Of a stretch of 64,000 nucleotides of DNA, positions 25,341 through 33,667 are shown in pieces. Source of the stretch: Pseudomonadota bacterium (GTDB lineage Bacteria > Pseudomonadota > Gammaproteobacteria > Burkholderiales > Burkholderiaceae_C). Both the position numbers and the translations under genes were made by a program. The stretch's first letter is position 1; every line of letters begins with the position of its first letter. The notes under the pieces are model-generated. The model was not told the DNA's origin and searched no databases. It worked only from the letters and a program-made list of their open reading frames with translations. The DNA lies in NCBI GenBank assembly GCA_031119395.1, contig JAVHYA010000001.1, forward strand, positions 62,001 through 126,000, read 5' to 3'.

Positions 25341-25961
25341 ATGAGCATCGACCTCGCAGACATCAACGACCGCCTCGGCCGCCATGCCGAAGGCCTGGTC
25401 GACTGGGCCATCGGCCTGGGCCAGCCGGCCATCGTCACCACCAACTTCCGGCCCTTCGAGGCGGTGATCCTGCACCTCGTCACGCGGGTGCAGCCCGACG
25501 TGCCGGTGGTCTGGATGGACAACGGCTACAACACCGAGGCCACCTACCGCTTCGCCGACGAAGTGACGAAGCAGCTGAAGCTGAACCTCAGGATCTACCT
25601 GCCGCGGCGCTCGCGCGCGCATCGCGAGGCCGTGGACGGCCCGACGCCCGCGCTGGACGACCCGCGTCACGCGGCCTTCACCGAGGAGGTGAAGCTCGAG
25701 CCCTTCGCCCGCGCCCTGCGCGAAACGGCGCCGAAGGTCTGGTTCACCGCCCTGCGCGCCACCGACACCGCCGTGCGCGCCCAGATGGACCCGGTGAGCA
25801 TCAACCCCGATGGCCTCATCAAGGTCGCGCCGCTGCTGCACTGGTCGTCCAAGGACCTGTACGAATACTGCGAGAAGCACGGCCTGCCCAACAACTTCGA
25901 CTACGTGGACCCGACCAAGGGCGAAGACAACCGCGAGTGCGGTCTGCATCTGAGCCATTGA
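25341..25961 (+). CDS. cysH: Phosphoadenylyl-sulfate reductase family protein
   Basis: 206-aa PAPS/APS reductase-fold protein that makes sulfite from activated sulfate with thioredoxin. Visible are PVVWMDNGYNTEATYRF (nucleotide-binding region), LRIYLPRRSRAH, FTALRATDTAVRA and the C-terminal active Cys in RECGLH. It lacks the CC...CxxC pairs that ligate the [4Fe-4S] cluster of APS reductases, so by sequence it belongs to the PAPS type. It is ~40 residues shorter than E. coli CysH, lacking the segment before RECGLH. No APS kinase is encoded nearby. The ATG at 25341 is chosen because the upstream frame would translate the promoter box. Confidence 0.88.
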   Translation: MSIDLADINDRLGRHAEGLVDWAIGLGQPAIVTTNFRPFEAVILHLVTRVQPDVPVVWMDNGYNTEATYRFADEVTKQLKLNLRIYLPRRSRAHREAVDGPTPALDDPRHAAFTEEVKLEPFARALRETAPKVWFTALRATDTAVRAQMDPVSINPDGLIKVAPLLHWSSKDLYEYCEKHGLPNNFDYVDPTKGEDNRECGLHLSH

Positions 25962-25973
25962 AGTCGGACCTCC

Positions 25974-26065
25974 CTACGCGAAGGTCGCGAAGGTTTCGCA
26001 AAACACGCGAAAGAACCTCCAAGTATTTTTCTGCGTCCTTCGCGTGACCTTCGCGCCCTTCGCGC
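25974..26065. repeat. Inverted repeat rich in cgcgaagg/ccttcgcg, copy F1
   Basis: Left arm cgcgaaggtcgcgaagg faces right arm ccttcgcgtgaccttcgcg across an A+T-richer centre (aagaacctccaagtattttt). It fills the gap between cysH and cysD and ends 4 bp before the cysD ATG. A second copy lies between ilvB and ilvH (54939-55040). Confidence 0.75.
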
Positions 26066-26069
26066 ACGG

Positions 26070-27053
26070 ATGTCCGCTCCCGACCCCGACCCCATGAACG
26101 CCCGCACCGAACCCGACCTGCTGCAAGCCGCCACGACGATGCATTCGCCTGCCCGCCTGTCCAACACGCACCTCGACGCGCTCGAGGAAGAAGCGATCTT
26201 CATCCTGCGCGAAGTCGCCGCCGCCTTCGAGCGCCCGACGCTGCTGTTCTCGGGCGGCAAGGACTCGCTGGTGCTGCTCAAGTGCGCCGAGAAGGCCTTC
26301 GGCAGCGGCCGCCTGCCCTACCCGCTGCTGATGATCGACACCGGCCACAACTTCCCCGAGGTGACGGCCTTCCGCGACCAGCGCGCGAAGGAGCTGGGCG
26401 CCGAGCTGATCGTGCGCAGCGTGGAAGACTCGATGGCGCGCGGCACCGTGCGCCTGGCGCATCCCGGCGAGTCGCGCAACGTGCACCAGTCGGTCACGCT
26501 GCTCGAAGCCATCGAGGAATTCCGCTTCGACGCGCTGATCGGCGGCGCGCGCCGCGACGAGGAGAAGGCCCGCGCCAAGGAGCGCATCTTTTCCCACCGC
26601 GACGCCTTCGGCCAGTGGCAACCCAAGGACCAGCGCCCCGAGCTGTGGACGCTGTTCAACACGCGACTCGCGCCGGGCGAGCACTTCCGCGTCTTCCCGA
26701 TCAGCAACTGGACCGAGCTGGACGTGTGGCAGTACATCGAGCGCGAGGCGATCGAGCTGCCCTCGATCTACTACACGCACCAGCGCGAGGTGGTCGAGCG
26801 CAAGGGCCTGCTGATGCCGGTGACCGAACTCACGCCGCCGCGCGAGGGCGAGAAGGTGGAAGTTCGCAACGTGCGCTTCCGCACCGTGGGTGACATCACC
26901 TGCACCGCGCCGGTCGAGAGCCTGGCCGCCGATGCGGGCGACGTGGTGATCGAGACGCTGGCCGCCGAAGTGAGCGAGCGCGGCGCCACGCGCATGGACG
27001 ACAAGACATCCGAGGCTTCCATGGAGAAGCGCAAGAAGGACGGGTATTTCTGA
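26070..27053 (+). CDS. cysD: Sulfate adenylyltransferase subunit 2
   Basis: Catalytic subunit of ATP sulfurylase, which makes adenylyl sulfate from sulfate and ATP with CysN. The PP-loop LFSGGKDSLVLL, the MIDTGHNFPEV segment and the GGARRDEEKARAKERIFSHR motif are all present; the C-terminus ends MEKRKKDGYF as in other CysD. At 327 aa it has a ~25-residue N-terminal excess over E. coli CysD; ATGs at 26094 and 26139 are alternative starts, the last closest to the conserved beginning. No clear ribosome-binding site precedes any of them. It overlaps cysN by one base (TGATG). Confidence 0.94.
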   Translation: MSAPDPDPMNARTEPDLLQAATTMHSPARLSNTHLDALEEEAIFILREVAAAFERPTLLFSGGKDSLVLLKCAEKAFGSGRLPYPLLMIDTGHNFPEVTAFRDQRAKELGAELIVRSVEDSMARGTVRLAHPGESRNVHQSVTLLEAIEEFRFDALIGGARRDEEKARAKERIFSHRDAFGQWQPKDQRPELWTLFNTRLAPGEHFRVFPISNWTELDVWQYIEREAIELPSIYYTHQREVVERKGLLMPVTELTPPREGEKVEVRNVRFRTVGDITCTAPVESLAADAGDVVIETLAAEVSERGATRMDDKTSEASMEKRKKDGYF

Positions 27054-28453
27054 TGACCACCGCTACGAATTCGATAGCTGCTCCCGCAGGCGCCGCGGGC
27101 GCTGCAGGCACTTTGGGCTCTGAATCTACCGCCCGGGGCGACACCGGCACCGCGCTGCGCTTCATCACCTGCGGCAGCGTGGACGACGGCAAGAGCACGC
27201 TCATCGGCCGTCTGCTGGTGGACAGCAAGACGGTGCTGCAGGATCAGCTCGCCGGCGTGCAGCGCAACGGCGAGACCGACCTGGCCCTCCTGACCGACGG
27301 CCTCTCGGCCGAGCGCGAACAGGGCATCACGATCGACGTCGCGTACCGCTACTTCTCGACCGCCAAGCGCAAGTTCATCATCGGCGACGCACCGGGCCAC
27401 GAGCAGTACACCCGCAACATGGTGACGGCCGCCTCGAGCGCCGATGCCGCGGTGGTGCTGGTCGACGCGACCAAGCTCAAGTGGGCGGCCGAGGTTGGGG
27501 ATGGCGAGGTCGTCGTGCGCGACCTGCTGCCGCAGACCCGCCGCCACACGCTGCTGGCGCACCTGCTGCGCGTGCAGTCGATCGTGGTGGCCGTGAACAA
27601 GCTCGACGCCATCGACGACGCGGAGCTCGCCTTCGAACGCATCAGCGCGGCACTCGACGCTTTCGCCGAGCAGGCGGGCGTGCAGTTCACGGCCATCGTG
27701 CCCGTGTCGGCCCTCAAGGGCTGGAACGTGACCTCGCGCCACAGCGAGGGCAGCACCGGCTGGGCCGGCTACCAGGGCCCGAGCCTGCTCGAGCTGCTCG
27801 AGGGCCTGCCGGTGACGGCACAGGACGACGCCGTGCCCTTCGCGTTCCCGGTGCAGTGGGTCGAGAAGTTCTCGGGATCGTCCGACACCAGCCAGGGCCG
27901 CCGCATCTTCTGGGGCCGCGTGGCCAGCGGCCAGGTCGTGCCGGGCCAGCGCATCGCCATCCTGCCCAGCGGCCAGCACGCCACCGTGGCGCGCGTGCTC
28001 ACCCACACGCGCCAGGAGCGCGGCGTGCACGCCGGCCACAGCGCCGGCATCGTGCTCGACCGCGAGGTGGACGTGTCGCGCGGCGACTGGCTGCTCGAGC
28101 CCGAGGCCTTCCAGCCCGTGCGCGAGATCACCGCCACCGTGGCCTGGCTCGACGACGAGCCGCTGGTGCCGGGCCGCGTGTACTGGGCGCTGCAGGGGCA
28201 CCGCTGGGTCAAGGCCAAGGTCGCGCGCATCGCCCATCGGCTGAACGTCAACACGCTGGAGGCGGAAGACGCGACCCAACTGGAGCCCAACGCCATCGGC
28301 GAAGTGGTGCTCGCGCTGCAGCAGCCGCTGGCCGTGCTGCCCTTCACGCAGTCGCGCGCGCTGGGGTCGATGGTGCTGGTCGACACGGCCTCGCACCGCA
28401 CCTCGGCGGCCGTGCTTGTCCGCGCGCCGGCACAGCCGGCGCCGAGCCCTTAA
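27053..28453 (+). CDS. cysN: Sulfate adenylyltransferase subunit 1 (GTPase)
   Basis: 466-aa GTPase subunit of ATP sulfurylase; GTP hydrolysis drives adenylyl sulfate formation by CysD. G1 GSVDDGKST (41-49), the switch region EREQGITIDVAYRYF, G3 DAPGHEQY and G4 NKLD are intact. There is no C-terminal APS-kinase domain. The first ~30 residues are odd: residues 4-25 (Ala/Gly/Ser-rich) are encoded by interspersed repeat R3, so the true conserved protein starts near ALRFITCGSVD. The TAA stop lies within a taaaat -10-like hexamer for fdxA. It shares one base with the cysD stop. Confidence 0.94.
   Translation: MTTATNSIAAPAGAAGAAGTLGSESTARGDTGTALRFITCGSVDDGKSTLIGRLLVDSKTVLQDQLAGVQRNGETDLALLTDGLSAEREQGITIDVAYRYFSTAKRKFIIGDAPGHEQYTRNMVTAASSADAAVVLVDATKLKWAAEVGDGEVVVRDLLPQTRRHTLLAHLLRVQSIVVAVNKLDAIDDAELAFERISAALDAFAEQAGVQFTAIVPVSALKGWNVTSRHSEGSTGWAGYQGPSLLELLEGLPVTAQDDAVPFAFPVQWVEKFSGSSDTSQGRRIFWGRVASGQVVPGQRIAILPSGQHATVARVLTHTRQERGVHAGHSAGIVLDREVDVSRGDWLLEPEAFQPVREITATVAWLDDEPLVPGRVYWALQGHRWVKAKVARIAHRLNVNTLEAEDATQLEPNAIGEVVLALQQPLAVLPFTQSRALGSMVLVDTASHRTSAAVLVRAPAQPAPSP
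27062..27126 (+). repeat. Interspersed gatagc repeat, copy R3, inside cysN
   Basis: Begins gctacgaattcgatagc (27062-27078), middle gccgcgggcgctgcaggc, end gctctgaatc. It is fully within the first 25 codons of cysN and read in the frame GCT-ACG-AAT-TCG-ATA-GCT. Confidence 0.78.
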
Positions 28454-28495
28454 AATGCCGGGTTTTCCCCGACCCGCCTCACCAGCCATAGCGCC

Positions 28496-28825
28496 ATGAC
28501 CCACGTCGTCTCCGAGAACTGCATCCGCTGCAAATACACCGATTGCGTCGACGTGTGTCCGGTGGACTGCTTCCGCGAGGGGCCGAACATGCTGGTGATC
28601 GATCCGGACGAGTGCATCGACTGCGCCGTCTGCATCCCCGAATGCCCGGTCAACGCCATCTACGCCGAAGAAGACCTGCCGGCCGACCAGCTGGCCTTCA
28701 TCAAGCTCAATGCCGAACTGGCCGTCGCCGACGGCTGGAAGAGCATCACCAAGCGCAAGCCCGCGCTGCCCGACGCCGAGGAGTGGAAGGACAAGACGGG
28801 CAAGATCGCCGAGCTGATCAAGTAA
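28496..28825 (+). CDS. fdxA: 7Fe ferredoxin ([3Fe-4S][4Fe-4S])
   Basis: 109-aa ferredoxin of the Azotobacter FdI type. Cys9, 17 and 50 would ligate the 3Fe cluster, and Cys21, 40, 43 and 46 the 4Fe cluster, with Cys12 and Cys25 also conserved. The C-terminal helical extension (from residue ~58) is as in FdxA proteins. It follows cysN and precedes a ferredoxin reductase gene by 10 bp, so electron delivery from NADPH to ferredoxin, perhaps on to sulfite reductase, is a reasonable reading. A -10-like taaaat sits at 28451-28456. Confidence 0.95.
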   Translation: MTHVVSENCIRCKYTDCVDVCPVDCFREGPNMLVIDPDECIDCAVCIPECPVNAIYAEEDLPADQLAFIKLNAELAVADGWKSITKRKPALPDAEEWKDKTGKIAELIK

Positions 28826-28835
28826 GCCGGCCCCG

Positions 28836-29864
28836 GTGAGCGGCACCCCGACCCCGATCGAGACCGACGCGCTGATCGTCGGCGCGGGTCCGGTGGGGCT
28901 GTTCCAGGCCTTCCAGCTGGGCCTGCTCGAAATCGCCTGCCACCTCGTCGACGCCCTGCCCCACGCGGGCGGCCAATGCGTCGAGCTGTACGGCGACAAG
29001 CCCATCTACGACATTCCCGGCACGCCGGCCACCACGGGCCGCGGGCTGGCCGAGTCGCTGCTGGCGCAAGTCGCGCCCTTCAAGGTGCCGCTGCATCTGG
29101 GCGAGCAGGTCTCGACCCTCGCGCGCGAGCCCGACGGCCGCTGGCGCGCCGGCACCACCGGCGGCAAGACCTTCCTGGCCAGGACCGTCTTCCTCGCGGC
29201 CGGCGTGGGTGCCTTCGTGCCCAAGAAGCTCGGCGTCGACGGGGCCGAGGCCTACGAGGGCCGCCAGCTGTTCTACCACCCGTCCGACTTCGGCCGCTTC
29301 GCCGGCCAGTCGGTGGTCGTGCACGGTGGCGAGGAGGCGGCGGTCGATGCCGCCCTGGCGCTGGTGGGCGTGGCGCGCGAGGTCATGCTCCTGCACCGTC
29401 GCGACGCCTTCCGGGGGGACGAGGCCGCGGTGGCGCGGCTGCGCGCCCGCATCGACGCCGGCGACATCCGCCTCGTGATCGGCCAGCCGGGTGCCTTCGA
29501 CGGCCGGCAGCTCGTCATCGCCACGCCCGAGGGGCAGACCGTCGTGCTGCGACTCGATGCACTGGTGGTCTGCCAGGGCATCTCGCCGCGCCTGGGCCCG
29601 ATCGCCGACTGGGGTCTCGAACTCGAGCGCAAGCAGGTGCCGGTCGACACCACGCGCTACGAGACGCGCGAGCGCGGCCTCTTCGCCGTGGGCGACATCA
29701 ACACCTACCCCGGCAAGCGCAAGCTCATCGTCTGCGGCTTCCACGAGGCCACGCTGGCCGCCTGGGCCGCGGCCGAGATCGTGTTCGACGGCAAGGTTCC
29801 GCCGCTGCAGTACACGACGACCAGCACGCGGCTGCACGAACTGCTCGGCGTGCCGCACCGCTGA
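28836..29864 (+). CDS. Ferredoxin/flavodoxin-NADP+ reductase of the thioredoxin-reductase-like type
   Basis: 342 aa with GTG start. FAD-binding GAGPVGLFQAF near the N-terminus and GGQCVELYGDKPIYDIPG (the YumC-type signature, without the redox CxxC of thioredoxin reductase) are present. The NAD(P)-binding VVVHGGEEAAVDAAL and the C-terminal AVGDINTYPGKRKLIVCGFHEA flavin segment follow. It belongs to the plant-unrelated ferredoxin-NADP+ reductases of Bacillus/Chlorobium type. Its neighbour fdxA is the probable partner. The second glycine motif is GGEEAA rather than GxGxxA, which is common in this group. Confidence 0.9.
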   Translation: MSGTPTPIETDALIVGAGPVGLFQAFQLGLLEIACHLVDALPHAGGQCVELYGDKPIYDIPGTPATTGRGLAESLLAQVAPFKVPLHLGEQVSTLAREPDGRWRAGTTGGKTFLARTVFLAAGVGAFVPKKLGVDGAEAYEGRQLFYHPSDFGRFAGQSVVVHGGEEAAVDAALALVGVAREVMLLHRRDAFRGDEAAVARLRARIDAGDIRLVIGQPGAFDGRQLVIATPEGQTVVLRLDALVVCQGISPRLGPIADWGLELERKQVPVDTTRYETRERGLFAVGDINTYPGKRKLIVCGFHEATLAAWAAAEIVFDGKVPPLQYTTTSTRLHELLGVPHR

Positions 29865-29984
29865 GGCGCGCCGCACGCGCCCTGGGCTTGGCGGTCACGC
29901 GCGATCCGCACGACGCCCGGCTCACCCCACTGCGCGAGGCCCTGGACACGGACGCCTAGAATGCGCCTTGCCCCGCGGTCGCGG

Positions 29985-30078
29985 GGCGTTCGCTGGGGGT
30001 GTTGGCCCTGCCGCTGCAGGCGCCGACTGAGAGAGTCCCTTTGAACCTGACTGAGGTAATCCTCGCGCAGGGAAGCCG
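29985..30078 (+). promoter_or_regulatory. TPP riboswitch upstream of cytX
   Basis: The thi-box core is clear: gctgggggtgt at 29992, ctgagagag (30027-30035), ctttgaacctgactgaggt and gcgcagggaagc. These are the conserved thiamine-pyrophosphate aptamer elements. A possible -10, tagaat, is at 29957-29962. A ctgccg/cggcag hairpin (30085-30101) follows and could belong to the expression platform; cytX starts at 30171. Upstream, 29865-29984 holds no clear gene. By analogy, bound TPP should lower cytX expression. Confidence 0.93.
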
Positions 30079-30170
30079 ATCCGGCTGCCGACCTCCGGCA
30101 GGGACCCGTCCGCATCGATGGGCCGTTCCGGAAACCGCCCACCTGCCATGACTTTGCACGGAGCAAATCG

Positions 30171-31505
30171 ATGGCACTCCCGACCGACCCGGCCGCCGCG
30201 CCGGCCTTCAACGAGGCGCTGACGCCACTGGCCGATGCGCAGCGCGTCTTCCGCTGGCACGACCATGCGTCGCTGTGGTTCAGCCTCGGCGTCGGGCTGC
30301 TGGTCATGCAGATCGGCGCCTACCTGGTGCCCGCGGTGGGAACGCGCGACGCCGCGCTCGCGATCGTGCTGGGCTCGGCCATCGGCGCCGGGCTGCTGGC
30401 CTGGACCGCGCGCCTGGGCTGCCAGAGCGGGCTGGCCAGCGCCGGCCTGATGCATGCGACCTACGGCAGCGCCTTCGCACGCCTGCCGGTGCTGCTGAAC
30501 ATCGCGCAGCTCATCGGCTGGACGACCTTCGAACTGGTGGTGATGCGCGAGGGCACGCAGGCCATCGCGTCGCGGGCCGCCGGCTGGAGCGCCACCGGCT
30601 GGCTGGGCACCCTGCTGCCGACCCTGTTGTGGGGCGCCGTGCTGCTGGCCCTGCTGGGCGGCTCGATGGTGACGCTGGTGCGGCGTTTCGTGAGCCGCTT
30701 CGGCCTGCCGCTGGTGGTGCTGTCGCTGCTGTGGCTGAGCTGGCAGTTCGCGACCCGGCTGCATGCCCAGGGCTGGGCGGCCTTCTGGTCGCGGCCCGGC
30801 GACGGCAGCATGGGGCTGTTCGGCGCGATGGACCTGGTGATCGCGATGCCCGTGTCCTGGCTGCCGCTGGTGGCCGACTACGCACGCCACGGCCGGCGCG
30901 CAGCGCGTGGCCTCGGGGGTGCCTTCGGCGGCACCTGGCTGGGCTATGCGGTGGCCAACATCTGGTGCTATGCGCTGGGCGTGATGGTGGTCAGCGTGGC
31001 CGAGCCGGGCACCGGGCTGGTGACCGCGCTGCTGCTGGCGCAGGGCGGCCTGGTCGCGCTGGGGCTGATCCTCGTCGACGAGCTGGACAACGCGTACGGC
31101 GACGTCTATTCGGGCGCCGTGTCGGCCCACAGCCTGCGTCCGCGCTGGAGCGTGCGGCGCTGGGGCCTGGGCCTGGCGCTGCTGTGCACCGCACTGGCGC
31201 TGGTGCTGCCCATGCACTCGCTGGAGCCCTTCCTGCTCATGCTGAGCTCGGTGTTCGTGCCGCTGTACGGCGTGATCCTCGGGCGGCTGGGCGGCGGCGA
31301 CGGCGTCCCGGCCGCACGTCGCGTGGCGCCGACCGCGGCGGCCCTGTGGATCGGCGGCATCGCCCTGTACCACGGCCTCGCGGCCTGGGCCCCGCAGGCC
31401 GGGTCGGCACTGCCCACGCTGGCCGCGACCTTCGTGCTGGCGCGCCTTACGCGCGCGCGTCCAGTGGCACCCGCAGCGCTGGCAGCGGCGCGAAGCCATG
31501 GTTGA
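30171..31505 (+). CDS. cytX: CytX-type hydroxymethylpyrimidine permease (NCS1 family)
   Basis: 444-aa inner-membrane transporter with about 12 hydrophobic segments, related to cytosine permease CodB. The start of the core (HDHASLWFSLGVGLLVMQIGAY), the PVSWLPLVADYARH segment and DELDNAYGDVYSGAVSAHSL match CytX, a thiamine-regulated NCS1 member thought to import the pyrimidine precursor of thiamine. The TPP riboswitch directly upstream strongly supports this. The C-terminal 59 bp overlap the convergent thiD gene. ATG at 30171 has GGAG 8 bp upstream. Confidence 0.9.
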   Translation: MALPTDPAAAPAFNEALTPLADAQRVFRWHDHASLWFSLGVGLLVMQIGAYLVPAVGTRDAALAIVLGSAIGAGLLAWTARLGCQSGLASAGLMHATYGSAFARLPVLLNIAQLIGWTTFELVVMREGTQAIASRAAGWSATGWLGTLLPTLLWGAVLLALLGGSMVTLVRRFVSRFGLPLVVLSLLWLSWQFATRLHAQGWAAFWSRPGDGSMGLFGAMDLVIAMPVSWLPLVADYARHGRRAARGLGGAFGGTWLGYAVANIWCYALGVMVVSVAEPGTGLVTALLLAQGGLVALGLILVDELDNAYGDVYSGAVSAHSLRPRWSVRRWGLGLALLCTALALVLPMHSLEPFLLMLSSVFVPLYGVILGRLGGGDGVPAARRVAPTAAALWIGGIALYHGLAAWAPQAGSALPTLAATFVLARLTRARPVAPAALAAARSHG

Positions 31506-32331
31506 GCGGGCCGTGCCCGTGCCCGGTGGCGACCTGCGCGCCCGCGCGCATGGCCGACTGCACGTAGGCGTGCGCGGCAGCCACGGCCTGCGGCAGGTCG
31601 TCGCCACGCGCCAGTCCGCAGGCGATGGCCGAGGACAGCGTGCAGCCGGTGCCGTGCAGGTTGCGGCTCGCGATGCGCGGTGCATGCCAGCGCAGCGGGG
31701 GCGCGTCCGTGCGAGCGAGCAGATCCACCACCTCGTCGCCGGGCAGGTGGCCGCCCTTGAGCAGCACGGCCCGGGCCCCCAGAGAAAGCAGTTCCTCGGC
31801 AGCCGCCTGCATGTCGCCGGCACCGGCAATGCCATGGCCCACCAGCAGCGCCGCCTCGTCGAGATTGGGCGTGATGACGCTCGCGCGCGGGAACAGCTCG
31901 CGCACCATGACCTGCACCGTCTCCTGCGCGATCAGCCGGTCGCCGCTGGTGGCGACCATCACCGGGTCGAGCACCACGCGCTGCAGCCCGTAGTGGTCGA
32001 TGGCCCAGGCCACCACCTCCACCACCTCGGGCGCGTGCAGCATGCCGAGCTTGACGGCATCGACGCCGATGTCCTCGATCACCGCCTGCAGCTGCGCCTT
32101 CAGGAAGGCGGGCGGCACGGCGTGGATGCCGCTCACCCCGCGCGTGTTCTGCGCCGTGAGCGCGGTGATGGCCGTCATGCCGTAGCAGCCCAGCGCGGCG
32201 AAGGTCTTGAGGTCGGCCTGGATGCCGGCGCCACCGCCGCTGTCGGAGCCGGCGATGGACAGGACGCGGACGTAGCGCGACGCCGGTGCAGGGAACGTGG
32301 AAGGTGTGCTCACCGAAAAATTATCGGCCAC
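31447..32331 (-). CDS. thiD: Hydroxymethylpyrimidine/phosphomethylpyrimidine kinase
   Basis: 294-aa bifunctional kinase that phosphorylates HMP and HMP-P for thiamine synthesis. LSIAGSDSGGGAGIQADLKTF, TAITALTAQNT, KLGMLHAPEVV, LDPVMVATSG and the anion hole SRNLHGTGCTLSSAIA are all present. The start is GTG at 32331, with a second GTG at 32313; both precede the conserved core by ~20 residues. It is divergent from thiO (17-bp gap) and its 3' end overlaps cytX by 59 bp in antisense. It has no riboswitch of its own that I can see. Confidence 0.94.
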   Translation of the reverse strand: MADNFSVSTPSTFPAPASRYVRVLSIAGSDSGGGAGIQADLKTFAALGCYGMTAITALTAQNTRGVSGIHAVPPAFLKAQLQAVIEDIGVDAVKLGMLHAPEVVEVVAWAIDHYGLQRVVLDPVMVATSGDRLIAQETVQVMVRELFPRASVITPNLDEAALLVGHGIAGAGDMQAAAEELLSLGARAVLLKGGHLPGDEVVDLLARTDAPPLRWHAPRIASRNLHGTGCTLSSAIACGLARGDDLPQAVAAAHAYVQSAMRAGAQVATGHGHGPLNHGFAPLPALRVPLDARA

Positions 32332-32348
32332 GGCCGCCGGGGGCTTGC

Positions 32349-33470
32349 ATGAACGGCACGCAGCTGCCCTTTCGCCATGCCCACGTGCTCGGCGCCGGCC
32401 TCATGGGCCGGCTCGTGGCGCTGGCGCTGGCGCGTGCCGGCTGCGAGGTGTCGGTGCACGAGGCGGGCGGCCCCGAGGCCGACCAGGCCGCCGCGCGCGT
32501 GGCGGCCGCCATGCTGGCGCCGCTGGCCGAATCGGCCATCGCGCCACCGGCGCTGGTGCGCATGGGCCTGCACAGTCTGGCGCGCTGGCCGCAACTTCTG
32601 GGCACGCTGCCCCAGCCGGTGTTCTTCCAGCAGGCGGGCACCCTGATCGTCTGGCACCGGCAGGACGCCGCCGAGGCCGAGCGCCTGGCGGGCACGCTGC
32701 GCCGCACGCAGGACACCGTGCGCGGCCTGCCGCCGATGCAGGCGCTCGACGCGCCGGCGCTCGCGGCCCTGGAGCCCGCGCTGGCCGGGCGCTTCGCGCG
32801 CGGCTGGTGGCTGCCGGGCGAAGGCCAGCTGGACAACCGCGGCCTGCTCGAGGCATTGGGCAGGGCCCTGGACGCCGACGCCGGGGTCACGCTGCACTGG
32901 CACAGCCCCCGCTCCCCCGACGACTTCGCGCCCGGGCCCGACGCCCGCGTGATCGACTGCCGAGGCCTGGGCGCCCGCGCCCAGTGGCCGCAGCTGCGCG
33001 GCGTGCGGGGCGAGGTGATCCGCGTCCATGCGCCCGACGTCGACCTGCGCCGCCCGACGCGCCTGGTGCATCCGCGCTACCCGCTCTACATCGCGCCCAA
33101 GCCGGACCACCTGTTCGTGATCGGCGCGACCGAGATCGAATCGCAGGACCTGTCGCCCGCCAGCGTCCGCTCGACGATGGAGCTGCTGAGCGCCGCCTAT
33201 GCGGTCCACCCGGGCTTCGGCGAAGCGCGCATCGTGGAGATCGCCACGCAGTGCCGCCCCACCCTGCCCGACAACCGGCCGGCGCTGCGCTGGCATGGCC
33301 CGCGCGTGCTGCAGGTCAACGGCCTGTACCGCCACGGGTTCATGATCGCGCCAGCCCTGCTCGACGCCGCCTGGCAATGCCTGGCCGGCGAGGCGCCGAC
33401 GCTGGCGCGCGAATTCGAGATCGACATCGAGACCGACGGTCGCTGCGGCGACGAGGAGACTGTGACGTGA
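32349..33470 (+). CDS. thiO: Glycine oxidase-like FAD-dependent enzyme of thiazole synthesis
   Basis: 373-aa FAD oxidoreductase of the DAO family. The N-terminal VLGAGLMGRLVALALARAG dinucleotide site is present; RGEVIRV, YIAPKPDHLFVIGATEIES and the C-terminal CRPTLPDNRPAL and LYRHGFMIAP motifs identify ThiO. ThiO oxidises glycine to the imine used by ThiG. The gene context (thiO-thiS-thiG-thiE) confirms it. Its TGA stop overlaps the thiS GTG start. ATG at 32349 is 17 bp from the divergent thiD start, so the two promoters must overlap. Confidence 0.93.
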   Translation: MNGTQLPFRHAHVLGAGLMGRLVALALARAGCEVSVHEAGGPEADQAAARVAAAMLAPLAESAIAPPALVRMGLHSLARWPQLLGTLPQPVFFQQAGTLIVWHRQDAAEAERLAGTLRRTQDTVRGLPPMQALDAPALAALEPALAGRFARGWWLPGEGQLDNRGLLEALGRALDADAGVTLHWHSPRSPDDFAPGPDARVIDCRGLGARAQWPQLRGVRGEVIRVHAPDVDLRRPTRLVHPRYPLYIAPKPDHLFVIGATEIESQDLSPASVRSTMELLSAAYAVHPGFGEARIVEIATQCRPTLPDNRPALRWHGPRVLQVNGLYRHGFMIAPALLDAAWQCLAGEAPTLAREFEIDIETDGRCGDEETVT

Positions 33471-33664
33471 ACATCCTGCTCAACGGCGAGCCGCGCGAAC
33501 TCGACGCGCCCGCCACCCTGGCCGAAGCGATCGCGCTGCTGGCGCCGCAGCCGCCGTTCGCGGCGGCCGTCAACCGCGAGTTCGTGCCGCGCTCGGCCTA
33601 CGCACAGCGGCGCCTGAGCGATGGCGACGACGTCGAAGTCATCCGACCCGTGACGGGAGGCTGA
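33467..33664 (+). CDS. thiS: Sulfur carrier protein ThiS
   Basis: 65-aa ubiquitin-fold sulfur carrier starting with GTG that overlaps the thiO stop (GTGA). It has ILLNGEPREL at the N-terminus, the FAAAVNREFVPRS segment, the SDGDDVEVIRPV strand and the essential C-terminal Gly-Gly, which becomes a thiocarboxylate. It is 3 bp from thiG. No thiF adenylyltransferase is adjacent; MoeB elsewhere could serve. The gene is short but every family feature is present. Confidence 0.93.
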   Translation: MNILLNGEPRELDAPATLAEAIALLAPQPPFAAAVNREFVPRSAYAQRRLSDGDDVEVIRPVTGG

Positions 33665-33667
33665 GCG

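Noticed and set aside
25974-26065. Short repeated cgcgaagg units that might suggest a CRISPR-like array
   Set aside because: The units form one palindrome, are not evenly spaced, have no spacers and no cas genes are nearby.
28484-28494. ccatagcgcc before fdxA, resembling a repeat R6 end
   Set aside because: Only about ten bases agree and the rest of the element is missing.
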